Source of the DNA: JBCCDY01 sp039030555
GTDB lineage: Bacteria; Bacteroidota; Bacteroidia; Cytophagales; Cyclobacteriaceae
Length of the DNA stretch: 64,000 bases
Assembly (NCBI GenBank): GCA_039030555.1
Contig: JBCCDY010000009.1
Span: forward strand, 1-64,000
Direction: 5' to 3'
A program made the position numbers and the translations under genes. The notes beneath the pieces are model-generated. The model saw only the letters and a program-made list of their open reading frames with translations. It ran no database searches and was not told the origin of the DNA. Below, in pieces: positions 16,393-24,053 of the stretch (positions are counted from its first letter, which is position 1; each line of letters opens with the position of its first letter).

Positions 16393-17678
16393 TTGTAAGG
16401 TATCGTTGACTGATGCGGATCAATTTCAGGATATTCCAGAAGCTGCTCTAAACGTTTCTCTAGTTCAGGAGTAAGTACGTGCTCAATGGATTCCGCATCT
16501 TCATGAACATGGTCGGGAGCGATCCTCAAATATTTGGTCAGGTAAGTCTCCCAGAGTCGATGTAGTTTGACCACCCGTTGACCTTTCTTCATTCCTTCCT
16601 GAGTTAGCCAGTAATCATGCTGATCGGATTCCAGATAGCCCTGTGACCTCAAACGCTTTAAAGTCTGTATGAGATTGCTATTTTCAAATGAACGATGGGA
16701 ATTGATCTCTTCTGGCGATCTTGCAACATAAAAGTCATCTTCCTTTTCACCAAGTCCATATAAAGCTTTCAGAACATTTTCATCATTCATTTTACTTCGA
16801 ATTCGATATTGCTGAAACAGACGGGATACTATGCCTTTTCCCGGAGCAAAAAAGAAGGAGAAAAATGCGATCCCTGAGATTACCATAACGATCCACGGTC
16901 CGGTGGGCATGGAAGGGGCTATGTAAGAAATGTAAGCGCCTGTCACCCCACTAAATGAACCGAAAAGTGCCGCCAATAAAATCATGACTTTAATTCGTTC
17001 CGTCCAGAAGCGAGCTGCAGCGGCCGGCGTGATGAGCATGGCCGCCATAAGTACGACTCCAACAGCCTGAATGCCTACAACCACTGCCATAACCGTCAGT
17101 GTAGTGAGTAGTAACTCCAGTCGTTTGACGGGAAAACCAATGGTTTCTGCAAAGGCCTTATCGAAAGCGAGTAAGGTCAGTTCCTTAAAAAAGAGAACGA
17201 TGGTGAAGATGAGCAGGAGGGAGACGATGGTAAATACAATAAGATCCGATCCAACCAAAGAGGCTGCCTTTCCAAATAAAAATTGATCCAGTCCGGTTTG
17301 AGAGGCATTACCGGAATGCTGAATCATGGTGAGTAAAAGAATCCCTATTCCGAAGGATACGGACAACACAAGGCCGATGGCAGAGTCTTCCTTGATCTTT
17401 GATTTTCTTGTAATCCAGTCGATAGCCACCAGTGAAAGCCATCCCGTTGTAAATGCACCTAAAATCAGCAGAAAAGGATTTTTGTTTCCGGACAGAATGA
17501 AAGCCAGACACACTCCGGGTAAAACAGCATGGGCAACGGCATCACCGACCAGTGCCTTTTTCTTCAGAAAAGTAAATGAACCTACGGTAGCAGAGCTTGC
17601 AGTCAATAAAATGGAGCCTATTACCACATACCGTATGTTCGGATCTGAAAAGGAAAAGAAATCGATGAAGCTATCCAT
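16386..17678 (-). CDS. Metal ABC transporter permease fused to a DtxR/MntR-like domain
   Basis: A 430-residue two-part protein. Residues 1 to about 280 are an ABC-3 permease with multiple membrane segments and the GDAVAHAVLPGVCLAF motif. After a basic linker (about 280-295), residues about 300-430 look like a DtxR-family repressor: a winged helix (SNLIQTLKRLRSQGYLESD...YWLTQEG) and a dimerisation/metal domain (WETYLTKYL...HVHEDAESIEHVLTP...DPHQSTIP). The same residues occur in the stand-alone MntR at 19855-20520 (EVHEVAEQLEHIQSP...DPHGDPIP). The domain lacks the C-terminal SH3/FeoA-like part. The fusion would hold a metal-sensing, potentially DNA-binding domain at the membrane. It starts 2 bp after the ATPase stop. 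Confidence 0.92.
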   Translation of the reverse strand: MDSFIDFFSFSDPNIRYVVIGSILLTASSATVGSFTFLKKKALVGDAVAHAVLPGVCLAFILSGNKNPFLLILGAFTTGWLSLVAIDWITRKSKIKEDSAIGLVLSVSFGIGILLLTMIQHSGNASQTGLDQFLFGKAASLVGSDLIVFTIVSLLLIFTIVLFFKELTLLAFDKAFAETIGFPVKRLELLLTTLTVMAVVVGIQAVGVVLMAAMLITPAAAARFWTERIKVMILLAALFGSFSGVTGAYISYIAPSMPTGPWIVMVISGIAFFSFFFAPGKGIVSRLFQQYRIRSKMNDENVLKALYGLGEKEDDFYVARSPEEINSHRSFENSNLIQTLKRLRSQGYLESDQHDYWLTQEGMKKGQRVVKLHRLWETYLTKYLRIAPDHVHEDAESIEHVLTPELEKRLEQLLEYPEIDPHQSTIPYNN

Positions 17679-17680
17679 AC

Positions 17681-18478
17681 CTATTTTCCTGTTTTTTCAC
17701 GTTGTGGTAATCGACCTTTTTTCATCAGGTTTCCAACATCACTTAAAAGCGTCAGTTTTCCGCCATAGGTTTCCTGAAGCAATTCCTGACCGAATACCTC
17801 TTCCGTCGGTCCGGAGGCTATCAATCTGAGATTTATCAATAGAACCCATTTGAAATAAGATTCGACGGATTGAAGATCATGATGAACGACGATCACCGTT
17901 TTTTTCTGAGCGGACATTTCTCTTAAAATGTCTACAATAGTTTTTTCAGTGGCAGCGTCAACACCGGCGAACGGTTCATCCATAAAATAGAGGTCTGCCT
18001 GTTGTGCTAGTGCCCGCGCTAAAAACACCCTCTGTTGCTGCCCTCCGGATAATTGAGAAATCTGCCTATTTGAATAAGCCTGCATACCCACTTTAGTCAG
18101 ACATTCCATAGCCCAGTCTTTGTCAGCTTTTTTAGGCCTTTTGAATAATCCCAGTTTTGCATATCTACCCATTAGAACGACATCCAGTGCCGAAGCTGGA
18201 AAGTCCCAGTCTACAGACCCTCGCTGAGGCACATAACTGATCCTGGTTCGAACTTCATCCAATTCCTGATCAAATAGCTTTACATAACCACTGTTCAAAG
18301 GAATCAGTCCCATAATGGATTTGATCAACGTAGACTTACCCGCTCCATTCGGACCTATAATTCCAACCAGCTGCCCTTTCGGGATTGAAAAATCAATATT
18401 CCACAGCACAGGCTTCTTATCGTATGAAACTGTTAGATCATGTACTTCAAGGACTGGGTTTTGGACTTGGTGGATCAT
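17681..18478 (-). CDS. Metal ABC transporter ATP-binding protein
   Basis: A 265-residue ABC ATPase with Walker A GPNGAGKST (about 41-49), Q-loop SYVPQRG, signature LSGGQQQR, Walker B DLYFMDEP and the switch His in IVVHHDLQS. It matches the MntA/ZnuC/TroB subfamily, which powers import of Mn, Zn or Fe with ABC-3 permeases. It lies between the binding-protein gene (separated by IVP cassette 2) and the permease-DtxR gene (2 bp downstream). The metal is not decided by this subunit; the MntR-type regulator favours manganese. Confidence 0.94.
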   Translation of the reverse strand: MIHQVQNPVLEVHDLTVSYDKKPVLWNIDFSIPKGQLVGIIGPNGAGKSTLIKSIMGLIPLNSGYVKLFDQELDEVRTRISYVPQRGSVDWDFPASALDVVLMGRYAKLGLFKRPKKADKDWAMECLTKVGMQAYSNRQISQLSGGQQQRVFLARALAQQADLYFMDEPFAGVDAATEKTIVDILREMSAQKKTVIVVHHDLQSVESYFKWVLLINLRLIASGPTEEVFGQELLQETYGGKLTLLSDVGNLMKKGRLPQREKTGK

Positions 18479-18488
18479 AATGGCTTTT

Positions 18489-18920
18489 TAGCTTTTGGTA
18501 ATTTGGCTATTTGGATTTGAGTTTCTGAATGAAGGCATTTAACCTTTTTTTTAATACGATTAGCTCGTTATTGATCTTTTCATATGTATCAGTTTGAATG
18601 AAATTGAGATCAAATGCTAAAAGGAGTTGGTATTCAAGCTCGGAGGCAGATCCCATAGCTATATCACAAAATCTTCTTAATTCGTTTTCGGTGGATCTTC
18701 CGCAACCTTCAGATATATTCGAAGGAATAGAGACAGCACATCTTCTTATTTGAGATGTTAGACCATAAATTTCTTCCTTGGGAAAATTTGATGAAAGAAG
18801 GTATACTGAAAGTGCTATTTCATGAGCTCCTTTCCACACCTCCAATTTTTTAAAATCTCTCATACTTCCAGTTTTATCATACAAACGCCAAACAGCCAAT
18901 CACTAAATAGCCAAAAGCTA
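18489..18920. repeat. IVP cassette 2: inverted-repeat-bounded unit carrying a four-helix-bundle gene
   Basis: The ends are imperfect inverted repeats. Read inward, the left end (18489-18514) begins TAGCTTTTGG and continues TAATTTGGCTATTTGG; the right end (18888-18920, complement) begins TAGCTTTTGG, has 8 extra bases, then TGATTGGCTGTTTGG. The right end includes the stop codon of the binding-protein gene (18918-18920) and the left end contains the stop of the internal gene (18507-18509) and lies 10 bp from the ATPase start. The design is the same as cassette 1 although the sequences differ. Confidence 0.6.
18507..18863 (-). CDS. Four-helix-bundle protein (23S rRNA IVP / S23 family)
   Basis: A 118-residue helical protein starting at ATG 18863. 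It has the classic opening FKKLEVWKGAHEIALSVY and the motif LTSQIRRCAVSIPSNISEGCGR (residues about 36-57), the hallmark of orphan IVP/S23 proteins, followed by an E-L-E-x2-L-LLAFDL helix. It is a different subfamily from the IVP at 16016-16369, which lacks the VWK opening. It lies between the TroA-like binding protein and the ATPase of the same transporter. Role unknown; the position inside a repeat-bounded unit suggests it moves or is copied as a cassette. Confidence 0.9.
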   Translation of the reverse strand: MRDFKKLEVWKGAHEIALSVYLLSSNFPKEEIYGLTSQIRRCAVSIPSNISEGCGRSTENELRRFCDIAMGSASELEYQLLLAFDLNFIQTDTYEKINNELIVLKKRLNAFIQKLKSK

Positions 18921-19844
18921 CTTAAGCGCCCCAACGATCGTCTCCATATTCTTATTCACCATACCGATATAGGTTCCTTCCGGGGTTCCTTTTTCTCCCA
19001 TGGCATCAGAATACAGACTTCCGCCGATCTGGACATCGAAGCCTCTGTCGTGACAACCCTGAACAACCGCATTGATTGCCCGCTCCGAAACAGATGTCTC
19101 TATGAAAACAGCTTTGATCTGATTTTCAACAATGTGTTTTACCAGATCACTGATGTCTTTTAAGCCAAACTCGGAAAGGGTTGAAATGCCCTGCAATCCC
19201 TTAACTTCAATATCATAAGCCCTTCCGAAATATCCGAAAGCATCATGGGCGGTGATTAGAATTCTTTGTTCCTCTGGGATAGTTGCAATTCTCTCTTTTA
19301 CTGAAAAGTGAAGGGAGTCCAGCTTTTTCAAATATCGTACTTCGTTTTTGGCATAGATTTCCTGATTGACTGGATCCTGTGCTCTAAGAGTGGATGCAAC
19401 TTTTTTGACCGCCTCTTTCCATAAGGAAACATCAAACCAAATGTGCGGGTCAATAGCACCCTGAAAATTGGGATCTGTTTTAAAACGGCTTTCTTCGATA
19501 TCTGAGGAAATAGCAATAACAGGTTTTATAGCATTAAGCTTTTCAAAGACTTCACCCATTTTTCCTTCCAGATGTAATCCATTATAAAATATAAGGTCTG
19601 CACCCGTTAGTTTTTTAAGGTCACCCTGTGTTGCTTTATATAAATGCGGATCGACTCCCGGCCCCATCAGTGCCTGAAGTTCTACCAGGGTATCCGCTAT
19701 GTTTAGAACAGCGTCTTCTATCATTCCTGTAGTAGCTACTACTTTCAACTTCGAACTTTTTGATGAGCTGTCTTTCTGGTTTTGACTACACCCAAAAAAT
19801 AAAGTCAGTACAAAAATTAAGAGGAGACTTATTCTATAATTCAT
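18918..19844 (-). CDS. TroA-like metal-binding lipoprotein of the ABC transporter
   Basis: A 308-residue cluster A-I substrate-binding protein. Start chosen at ATG 19844 (10 bp after the mntR stop) because it gives a clean leader with lipobox LFFGC; a GTG at 19862 is the alternative. The metal ligands can be placed by family pattern: His67 (VDPHLY), His134 (IDPHIW), His200 (TAHDAFGYF) and Asp280 (YSDAMG). A His-His-His-Asp set is the TroA arrangement and is compatible with Zn or Mn. No His-rich zinc loop is present. The MntR-type regulator directly upstream favours Mn but does not settle it. Confidence 0.92.
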   Translation of the reverse strand: MNYRISLLLIFVLTLFFGCSQNQKDSSSKSSKLKVVATTGMIEDAVLNIADTLVELQALMGPGVDPHLYKATQGDLKKLTGADLIFYNGLHLEGKMGEVFEKLNAIKPVIAISSDIEESRFKTDPNFQGAIDPHIWFDVSLWKEAVKKVASTLRAQDPVNQEIYAKNEVRYLKKLDSLHFSVKERIATIPEEQRILITAHDAFGYFGRAYDIEVKGLQGISTLSEFGLKDISDLVKHIVENQIKAVFIETSVSERAINAVVQGCHDRGFDVQIGGSLYSDAMGEKGTPEGTYIGMVNKNMETIVGALK

Positions 19845-19854
19845 TATGCTAATT

Positions 19855-20520
19855 CTATTCACTGATCAAAAGATTTTCGGCTACCTGTTTCGAGATGTAT
19901 ACCTGCTTTTTCCCATCGATCAGGATTTCCATGGACTGATCATATTCAACCTTTTCAAGCACTCTTATCTTGGTTCCAATTTGCAAACCGATTTTATCCA
20001 GATATTGTAAAAAGGCTTTCCCCGTGTCCTTAACAGTAACCACTAAACCTGTGCTTTGAACGGGAACCTCTAATAGTAGAGCTTGAGGTTTTTCGTTAAT
20101 GATTCCATGCTCATCAGGAATCGGATCTCCATGAGGATCCTGCTTTGGAAATCCCAGGAATTCATCGAGCCGCTTGATGAGTAGGGGAGACTGAATGTGT
20201 TCCAGTTGCTCCGCGACTTCATGCACTTCATCCCAATTGAACTTTAAATGATCAACCAGAAATACTTCCCATAGCCGATGCTTTCTTACAATTTGTAGTG
20301 CCAGCTTGCGCCCCGTATCCGATATGGTCACGCCCTGATATTTTTCATAATCGATCAGACTTTTGTTAGAGAGTTTTCGGATCATATCGCTTACGGATGC
20401 CGGCTTGGTATCTAAATGATCGGCTATTGCATTGGTAGAAACGACCTCTTCTACATCTTGCGAAAGGTGAAAAATAGCCTTTAAATAGTTTTCTTCCGTA
20501 AGGCTTAAATTAATAGTCAT
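19855..20520 (-). CDS. mntR: DtxR/MntR-family metal-dependent repressor
   Basis: A 221-residue repressor from ATG 20520. The winged helix spans about residues 5-65 (LTEENYLKAIFHLSQ...VSTNAIADHLDTKPASVSDMIRKL). The dimerisation domain carries metal-site residues in DEVHEVAEQLEHIQSP and QDPHGDPIP. The C-terminal 75 residues (TVKDTGKAFLQYLDKIGLQIGTKIRVL) form the SH3/FeoA-like domain. It is the first gene of the metal transporter row, and a perfect 14-bp palindrome of DtxR type lies 63 bp upstream, suggesting autoregulation of the whole unit in response to Mn (or Fe). Assignment as MntR rather than IdeR/DtxR rests on the transporter context. Confidence 0.88.
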   Translation of the reverse strand: MTINLSLTEENYLKAIFHLSQDVEEVVSTNAIADHLDTKPASVSDMIRKLSNKSLIDYEKYQGVTISDTGRKLALQIVRKHRLWEVFLVDHLKFNWDEVHEVAEQLEHIQSPLLIKRLDEFLGFPKQDPHGDPIPDEHGIINEKPQALLLEVPVQSTGLVVTVKDTGKAFLQYLDKIGLQIGTKIRVLEKVEYDQSMEILIDGKKQVYISKQVAENLLISE

Positions 20521-20582
20521 TTCATATTTTAGGTTAGTCAAAAAATATAATTCCAAAATTTACTAATTAGTTCAGTAAAATT

Positions 20583-20596
20583 TTAGACTAGTCTAA
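20583..20596. promoter_or_regulatory. DtxR/MntR-type operator palindrome
   Basis: TTAGACTAGTCTAA is a perfect 14-bp palindrome 63 bp upstream of the mntR start. It matches the TTAG...CTAA half-site style of DtxR-family operators. Two partial relatives lie closer to the gene: ACTAATTAGT (20562-20571) and the half-site TTAGGTTAGTCA around 20529-20540. Repressor binding here would control the metal-transport unit; the binding is inferred. Confidence 0.65.
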
Positions 20597-20733
20597 TAAA
20601 ATTTTTAATTAGTATTTATATTGCTAATTATCAAGAGCTTAAATGATGCTTAACAACTTAACTTTACTTTAAAAACTTACTATTATTTGATTTATACGTG
20701 AGTTAAGATGATCGAATATTACTTTTTTCTCTT

Positions 20734-20755
20734 GCGATGGGTTTAAACCCATCGC
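20734..20755. repeat. Perfect 22-bp palindrome
   Basis: GCGATGGG-TTTAAA-CCCATCGC is fully self-complementary over 22 bp in the intergenic space between the glycosyltransferase 3' end and the metal operon. No T-run follows, so it is more like a dispersed palindromic (REP-like) element than a terminator. Confidence 0.6.
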
Positions 20756-20819
20756 TGTTAAATAGTAGTCTATAAAGTAAAAGTCCAAACTCAACAGTAT
20801 TAATTTCAGGTTTTGCCCC

Positions 20820-20843
20820 GTGGTTGGTGGCGCCACCAACCAC
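20820..20843. repeat. 24-bp palindrome, REP-like (copy 1)
   Basis: A perfect palindrome with arms GTGGTTGGTGGC, 3 bp from the glycosyltransferase stop. A sequence identical at 18 of 22 core positions occurs at 40380-40401, also intergenic, and both copies follow an ATTTCA word. This is the pattern of REP elements mobilised by Y1 (RAYT) transposases, although no such gene is in the window. Confidence 0.6.
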
Positions 20844-20846
20844 TAG

Positions 20847-21965
20847 TTAAAGATTTTCCAAAAGCCGCAATAGATTGGAATGGTTTTCAGTCATCCAGAG
20901 TGCCTCTGAACTATTCCCGTTTCGATAAAACTCTTTCCCCTTTAAGCGAGCGAGAAGGTCTTTGGGAGGATTTTGAAAGTCAATACAAAGTCCAGCGTCG
21001 AACTCTTCAACCATCTCAGTCCCTACAGAGGAACTATTGATCAACACAGGTTTTTTCAGACCTATATATTCAAATAAGGTGGTAGGTTCTTTTCCCCTTA
21101 TACAGGGAATGTTTTGATAGCTGGATAATCCGTAGTCAGCAGCCTTAATAGCTTCGATAATATGCGTATGATCTATAAATGAATCGCTTATTCTATTCTC
21201 TATATAGTCCTCATCCTCAATAGATTCTCTTATTCTTTCTAAGGTAGTGACATCATGATATTGTCCGATAATTACGAGACTTACAGAATGATCAGTTTCA
21301 TATAGTCTCTTTACCAACTTTAGGGCATCAAATACTCCAAACTCCTCAGCTATTGTCCCGGCAAAGATGAAAGAAGGTATTTTAGAGCTTTGTGGGACAG
21401 ATTTAGGTAGATTACCAAAAAACTCCTGATTGAATGTATTTGTAAGAGAAACAACTGTTTTCGATTTGAGAAATGAGATATCATCCGAATAGATCTTTTC
21501 AGCAACTATAAAATGATCAAAAAAAGGAGTGAGCATTGATTCTTTAGACCTCATTAGGTTTGATAGAACTAACCTTAAAACCTTGTTTCGATCACTGCGG
21601 CATCTGATATTCTTATAAATATCTTCCTGAATATCATATATGATTTTAGCACCAAATAATATTTTGTATATAGCTATAACTAGCAGTAATTCAGATGAGT
21701 TAACTATAATAATTTCAGGCTTTACTTCAATCAATTTTCTGAACATCATGAATCCCGATACCACTCTTTTTGGATGGTTTCTTTTAAAGTTGAAAATGGG
21801 ATGGAGCCTGACATTCGATAATGTCTTTTTACTTTTTGAGGCATATCCTATGATATTAATTTCATATTTATTTCCTTTCCCCAAAGAATAGGCAAACTTC
21901 TCAAAGCAGCGTGGTTCATCCACTGGTTTGAGCAGGTTACAAATGGCTATTCTTTTTTTGTTCAT
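20847..21965 (-). CDS. Glycosyltransferase, GT4-like
   Basis: A 372-residue soluble glycosyltransferase with two Rossmann-like halves. The N-terminal half has CNLLKPVDEPRCFEKFAYSLGK and IYDIQEDIYKN. The C-terminal half has FIFAGTIAEEFGVFDALKLVKRL (nucleotide-sugar side) and KEPTTLFEYIGLKKPVLINSS, the GT4 pattern in which acidic and Ser/Thr residues hold the donor sugar diphosphate. It stands alone on the minus strand, divergent from dapD by 99 bp, so no pathway partner is visible; surface polysaccharide or lipid glycosylation is the usual role. The palindrome at 20820 lies just beyond its stop. Confidence 0.85.
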   Translation of the reverse strand: MNKKRIAICNLLKPVDEPRCFEKFAYSLGKGNKYEINIIGYASKSKKTLSNVRLHPIFNFKRNHPKRVVSGFMMFRKLIEVKPEIIIVNSSELLLVIAIYKILFGAKIIYDIQEDIYKNIRCRSDRNKVLRLVLSNLMRSKESMLTPFFDHFIVAEKIYSDDISFLKSKTVVSLTNTFNQEFFGNLPKSVPQSSKIPSFIFAGTIAEEFGVFDALKLVKRLYETDHSVSLVIIGQYHDVTTLERIRESIEDEDYIENRISDSFIDHTHIIEAIKAADYGLSSYQNIPCIRGKEPTTLFEYIGLKKPVLINSSSVGTEMVEEFDAGLCIDFQNPPKDLLARLKGKEFYRNGNSSEALWMTENHSNLLRLLENL

Positions 21966-22064
21966 TAATATTGGAGCAAGCTAGGGTCGTTTCCGGTATA
22001 TCTTATGGTTATCTGTTTCAATCCTCAATTTATGTTAAACTAATTTTTAGAAAGATATATAAGA

Positions 22065-22877
22065 ATGGAATTATCTGACCTCATTGAAAGAGCCTGGGAA
22101 GATCGCTCAAGACTAAATGATAAAGACACTGTCATAGCTATTAAAACCATCATCGACGAAATTGATCTGGGGCAGTTGAGAGTTGCCGAAATGATTGATG
22201 GAAAATGGGTGGTGAATGAGTGGGTCAAGAAAGCCGTTATTCTTTATTTCCCAATTCAACAGATGCAGGTTATCGAGGTCGGTCCTTTTGAATTTCACGA
22301 TAAAATAAAGCTGAAATCAGGATATCAGAAGAAGGGCGTTCGCGTAGTGCCTCATGCCATTGCACGTTATGGATCGTACGTTTCAAGAGGTGTGATCATG
22401 ATGCCTTCTTACATTAACATTGGAGCTTATGTCGATGAAGGAACCATGGTCGATACGTGGGCGACGGTAGGCAGTTGCGCTCAGATCGGAAAGAATGTTC
22501 ATTTAAGTGGTGGTGTTGGAATCGGAGGAGTGCTTGAGCCTGTTCAGGCTGCTCCGGTCATTATTGAAGATAACGCTTTTATAGGATCAAGATGTATTCT
22601 TGTTGAAGGTGTCCATGTTGGCAAAGAAGCGGTTCTTGGCGCAAACGTAACCATTACGGCGAGTTCGAAAGTTATTGATATTACAGGTGATGAACCGGTT
22701 GAATATAAGGGCCATGTACCCGAAAGGTCAGTAGTTATTCCAGGATCATACGCTAAGAAATTCCCAGCCGGAGAATATAATGTTCCATGTGCTTTAATCA
22801 TTGGAAAAAGAAAGGAAAGTACGGACAAAAAGACCTCTTTAAACGATGCTTTAAGGGATAATTCGGTAGCCGTATAG
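22065..22877 (+). CDS. dapD: 2,3,4,5-tetrahydropyridine-2,6-dicarboxylate N-succinyltransferase
   Basis: A 270-residue DapD, the succinyl-CoA-dependent step of the lysine/diaminopimelate pathway in the cytoplasm. The N-terminal helical domain (LSDLIERAWEDRSRL) is followed by the left-handed beta-helix made of hexapeptide repeats at about 95-220 (for example MMPSYINIGAYVDEGTMVDTWATVG, ending with RCILVEGVHVGKEAVLGANV). Length matches E. coli DapD (274). The start codon is ATG at 22065 with an AGAAAGAT-like purine run upstream. No other lysine-pathway gene is adjacent; downstream comes a DUF3108 gene 55 bp away. Confidence 0.97.
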   Translation: MELSDLIERAWEDRSRLNDKDTVIAIKTIIDEIDLGQLRVAEMIDGKWVVNEWVKKAVILYFPIQQMQVIEVGPFEFHDKIKLKSGYQKKGVRVVPHAIARYGSYVSRGVIMMPSYINIGAYVDEGTMVDTWATVGSCAQIGKNVHLSGGVGIGGVLEPVQAAPVIIEDNAFIGSRCILVEGVHVGKEAVLGANVTITASSKVIDITGDEPVEYKGHVPERSVVIPGSYAKKFPAGEYNVPCALIIGKRKESTDKKTSLNDALRDNSVAV

Positions 22878-22932
22878 GCTGATCTTAGAAGAGTTGGCAC
22901 TTACTTTGTTATTCGACATGGAAAGACTAGCC

Positions 22933-23784
22933 ATGAAAATTACATCTAGAGTCATACTGATCAATTCGGTCTTTACGCTATCCCTTATGAGTTTTTCACA
23001 AACTAATGGTGGTGGAAATGAACTTAATAAAAGGCATTATCCTGAAGTTGAGAACCTGAGTTTCGACACCGGAGAGTATCTTGAATACAAAGTTTCTTAT
23101 GGCTGGTTTTCTATTGGCGAGGCCTATGCACATGTGAAGGAATCAACTATTCCAAGGCAGGGAAGAGAGTGTTATGAGTTTGATATGAGAGGCAAAACCG
23201 GTGGTTTTTTTAAAGCCTTAAGTAAAGTTAATGACTATTGGTCTTCTCAAGTCGATAAAGAATCGATGCTTCCGCTTTATTCTTATAGGAATATCCGTGA
23301 AGGCGGACATACCAAAGAAGATAAAGTCAAGTACGATCAATTGGATAATCAGCTCGAGTACTCAAGACTAAATAAAAAAACCTGGGAGTACAATCCTTTT
23401 AAAACCTATGAAACGGAGGGAATGATTTTTGATCTCCCGTCAACCATTTTGTACCTGCGTACAATAGATTATTCCAATATGAGTAAGGGGGATACGATCC
23501 CGGTCAATGCTTTCTACAACAAGAAGTTTTACGATTTTAAAATTATATACCTTGGGAAGGATCGTGTTAAAACAAAACTGGGTAAGATCAATTGTATAAA
23601 GCTTAAACCTGAAATGCCGAAGAATAAAATTTTCTCAGGGAAGAACTCTTTAAGATTCTGGCTTTCGGATGATGAGAACAAAATTCCGGTTAAGTTTGAA
23701 GTCGATATGTTCATAGGTGATGCAGGATTGGAAATTGTAAAAGCATCAGGTTTGAAACATGATACGGATTATTATCGAAAATAA
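22933..23784 (+). CDS. DUF3108 domain-containing exported protein
   Basis: A 283-residue protein from ATG 22933; TTG 22894 and ATG 22918 lie in frame upstream but would spoil the signal peptide MKITSRVILINSVFTLSLMSFSQ. The mature part begins a beta-rich domain with FDTGEYLEYKVSYGWFSIGEAYAHV, the recognisable opening of DUF3108, and continues with KVNDYWSSQVDKESMLPLYSYRNIREG and the closing NKIPVKFEVDMFIGDAGLEI. DUF3108 proteins are periplasmic, lipocalin-like in outline and of unknown function. It is probably transcribed with the 82-residue gene that starts 5 bp after its stop. Confidence 0.85.
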   Translation: MKITSRVILINSVFTLSLMSFSQTNGGGNELNKRHYPEVENLSFDTGEYLEYKVSYGWFSIGEAYAHVKESTIPRQGRECYEFDMRGKTGGFFKALSKVNDYWSSQVDKESMLPLYSYRNIREGGHTKEDKVKYDQLDNQLEYSRLNKKTWEYNPFKTYETEGMIFDLPSTILYLRTIDYSNMSKGDTIPVNAFYNKKFYDFKIIYLGKDRVKTKLGKINCIKLKPEMPKNKIFSGKNSLRFWLSDDENKIPVKFEVDMFIGDAGLEIVKASGLKHDTDYYRK

Positions 23785-23789
23785 GTTTT

Positions 23790-24038
23790 ATGCCCAAAAT
23801 AGTAGTGTCTTTTGATGTTCTGAATTCAAGTGACATAATAAATAACAAGAAAGGGAGATTGGTAGGATGGCTGGCGTCAAGGACCAAAAGCCGTGAGTCT
23901 CTTAAAACCATAGTTGAGCAGCAGGTCACCGATGAGGTGGTTAGAGGAATTAAAAGTAACTTGAACAGGGCATTCCAGGAGGAGGGAATAGTGGCTAGAT
24001 TAAATATTGAGGTGGAAGGCACTGAACGCGAATTCTAA
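23790..24038 (+). CDS. Small conserved-looking protein of unknown function
   Basis: An 82-residue basic, soluble protein with no signal peptide or membrane segment and no family I recognise. It starts 5 bp after the DUF3108 stop and ends 15 bp before the next gene, which supports it as a real gene in an operon. It has a short N-terminal strand (KIVVSFDVL), a long amphipathic helical part (SRESLKTIVEQQVTDEVVRGIKS) and a C-terminal strand (ARLNIEVEG), a compact alpha/beta layout. No cysteines or obvious active-site residues. Confidence 0.6.
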   Translation: MPKIVVSFDVLNSSDIINNKKGRLVGWLASRTKSRESLKTIVEQQVTDEVVRGIKSNLNRAFQEEGIVARLNIEVEGTEREF

Positions 24039-24053
24039 AAAAAACATTTTAAA

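Noticed and set aside
22894..22912. Possible sigma-54 promoter TTGGCAC...TTTGTT before the DUF3108 gene
   Set aside because: The -12 element has GT instead of GC and the spacing match is partial. A chance match is likely.
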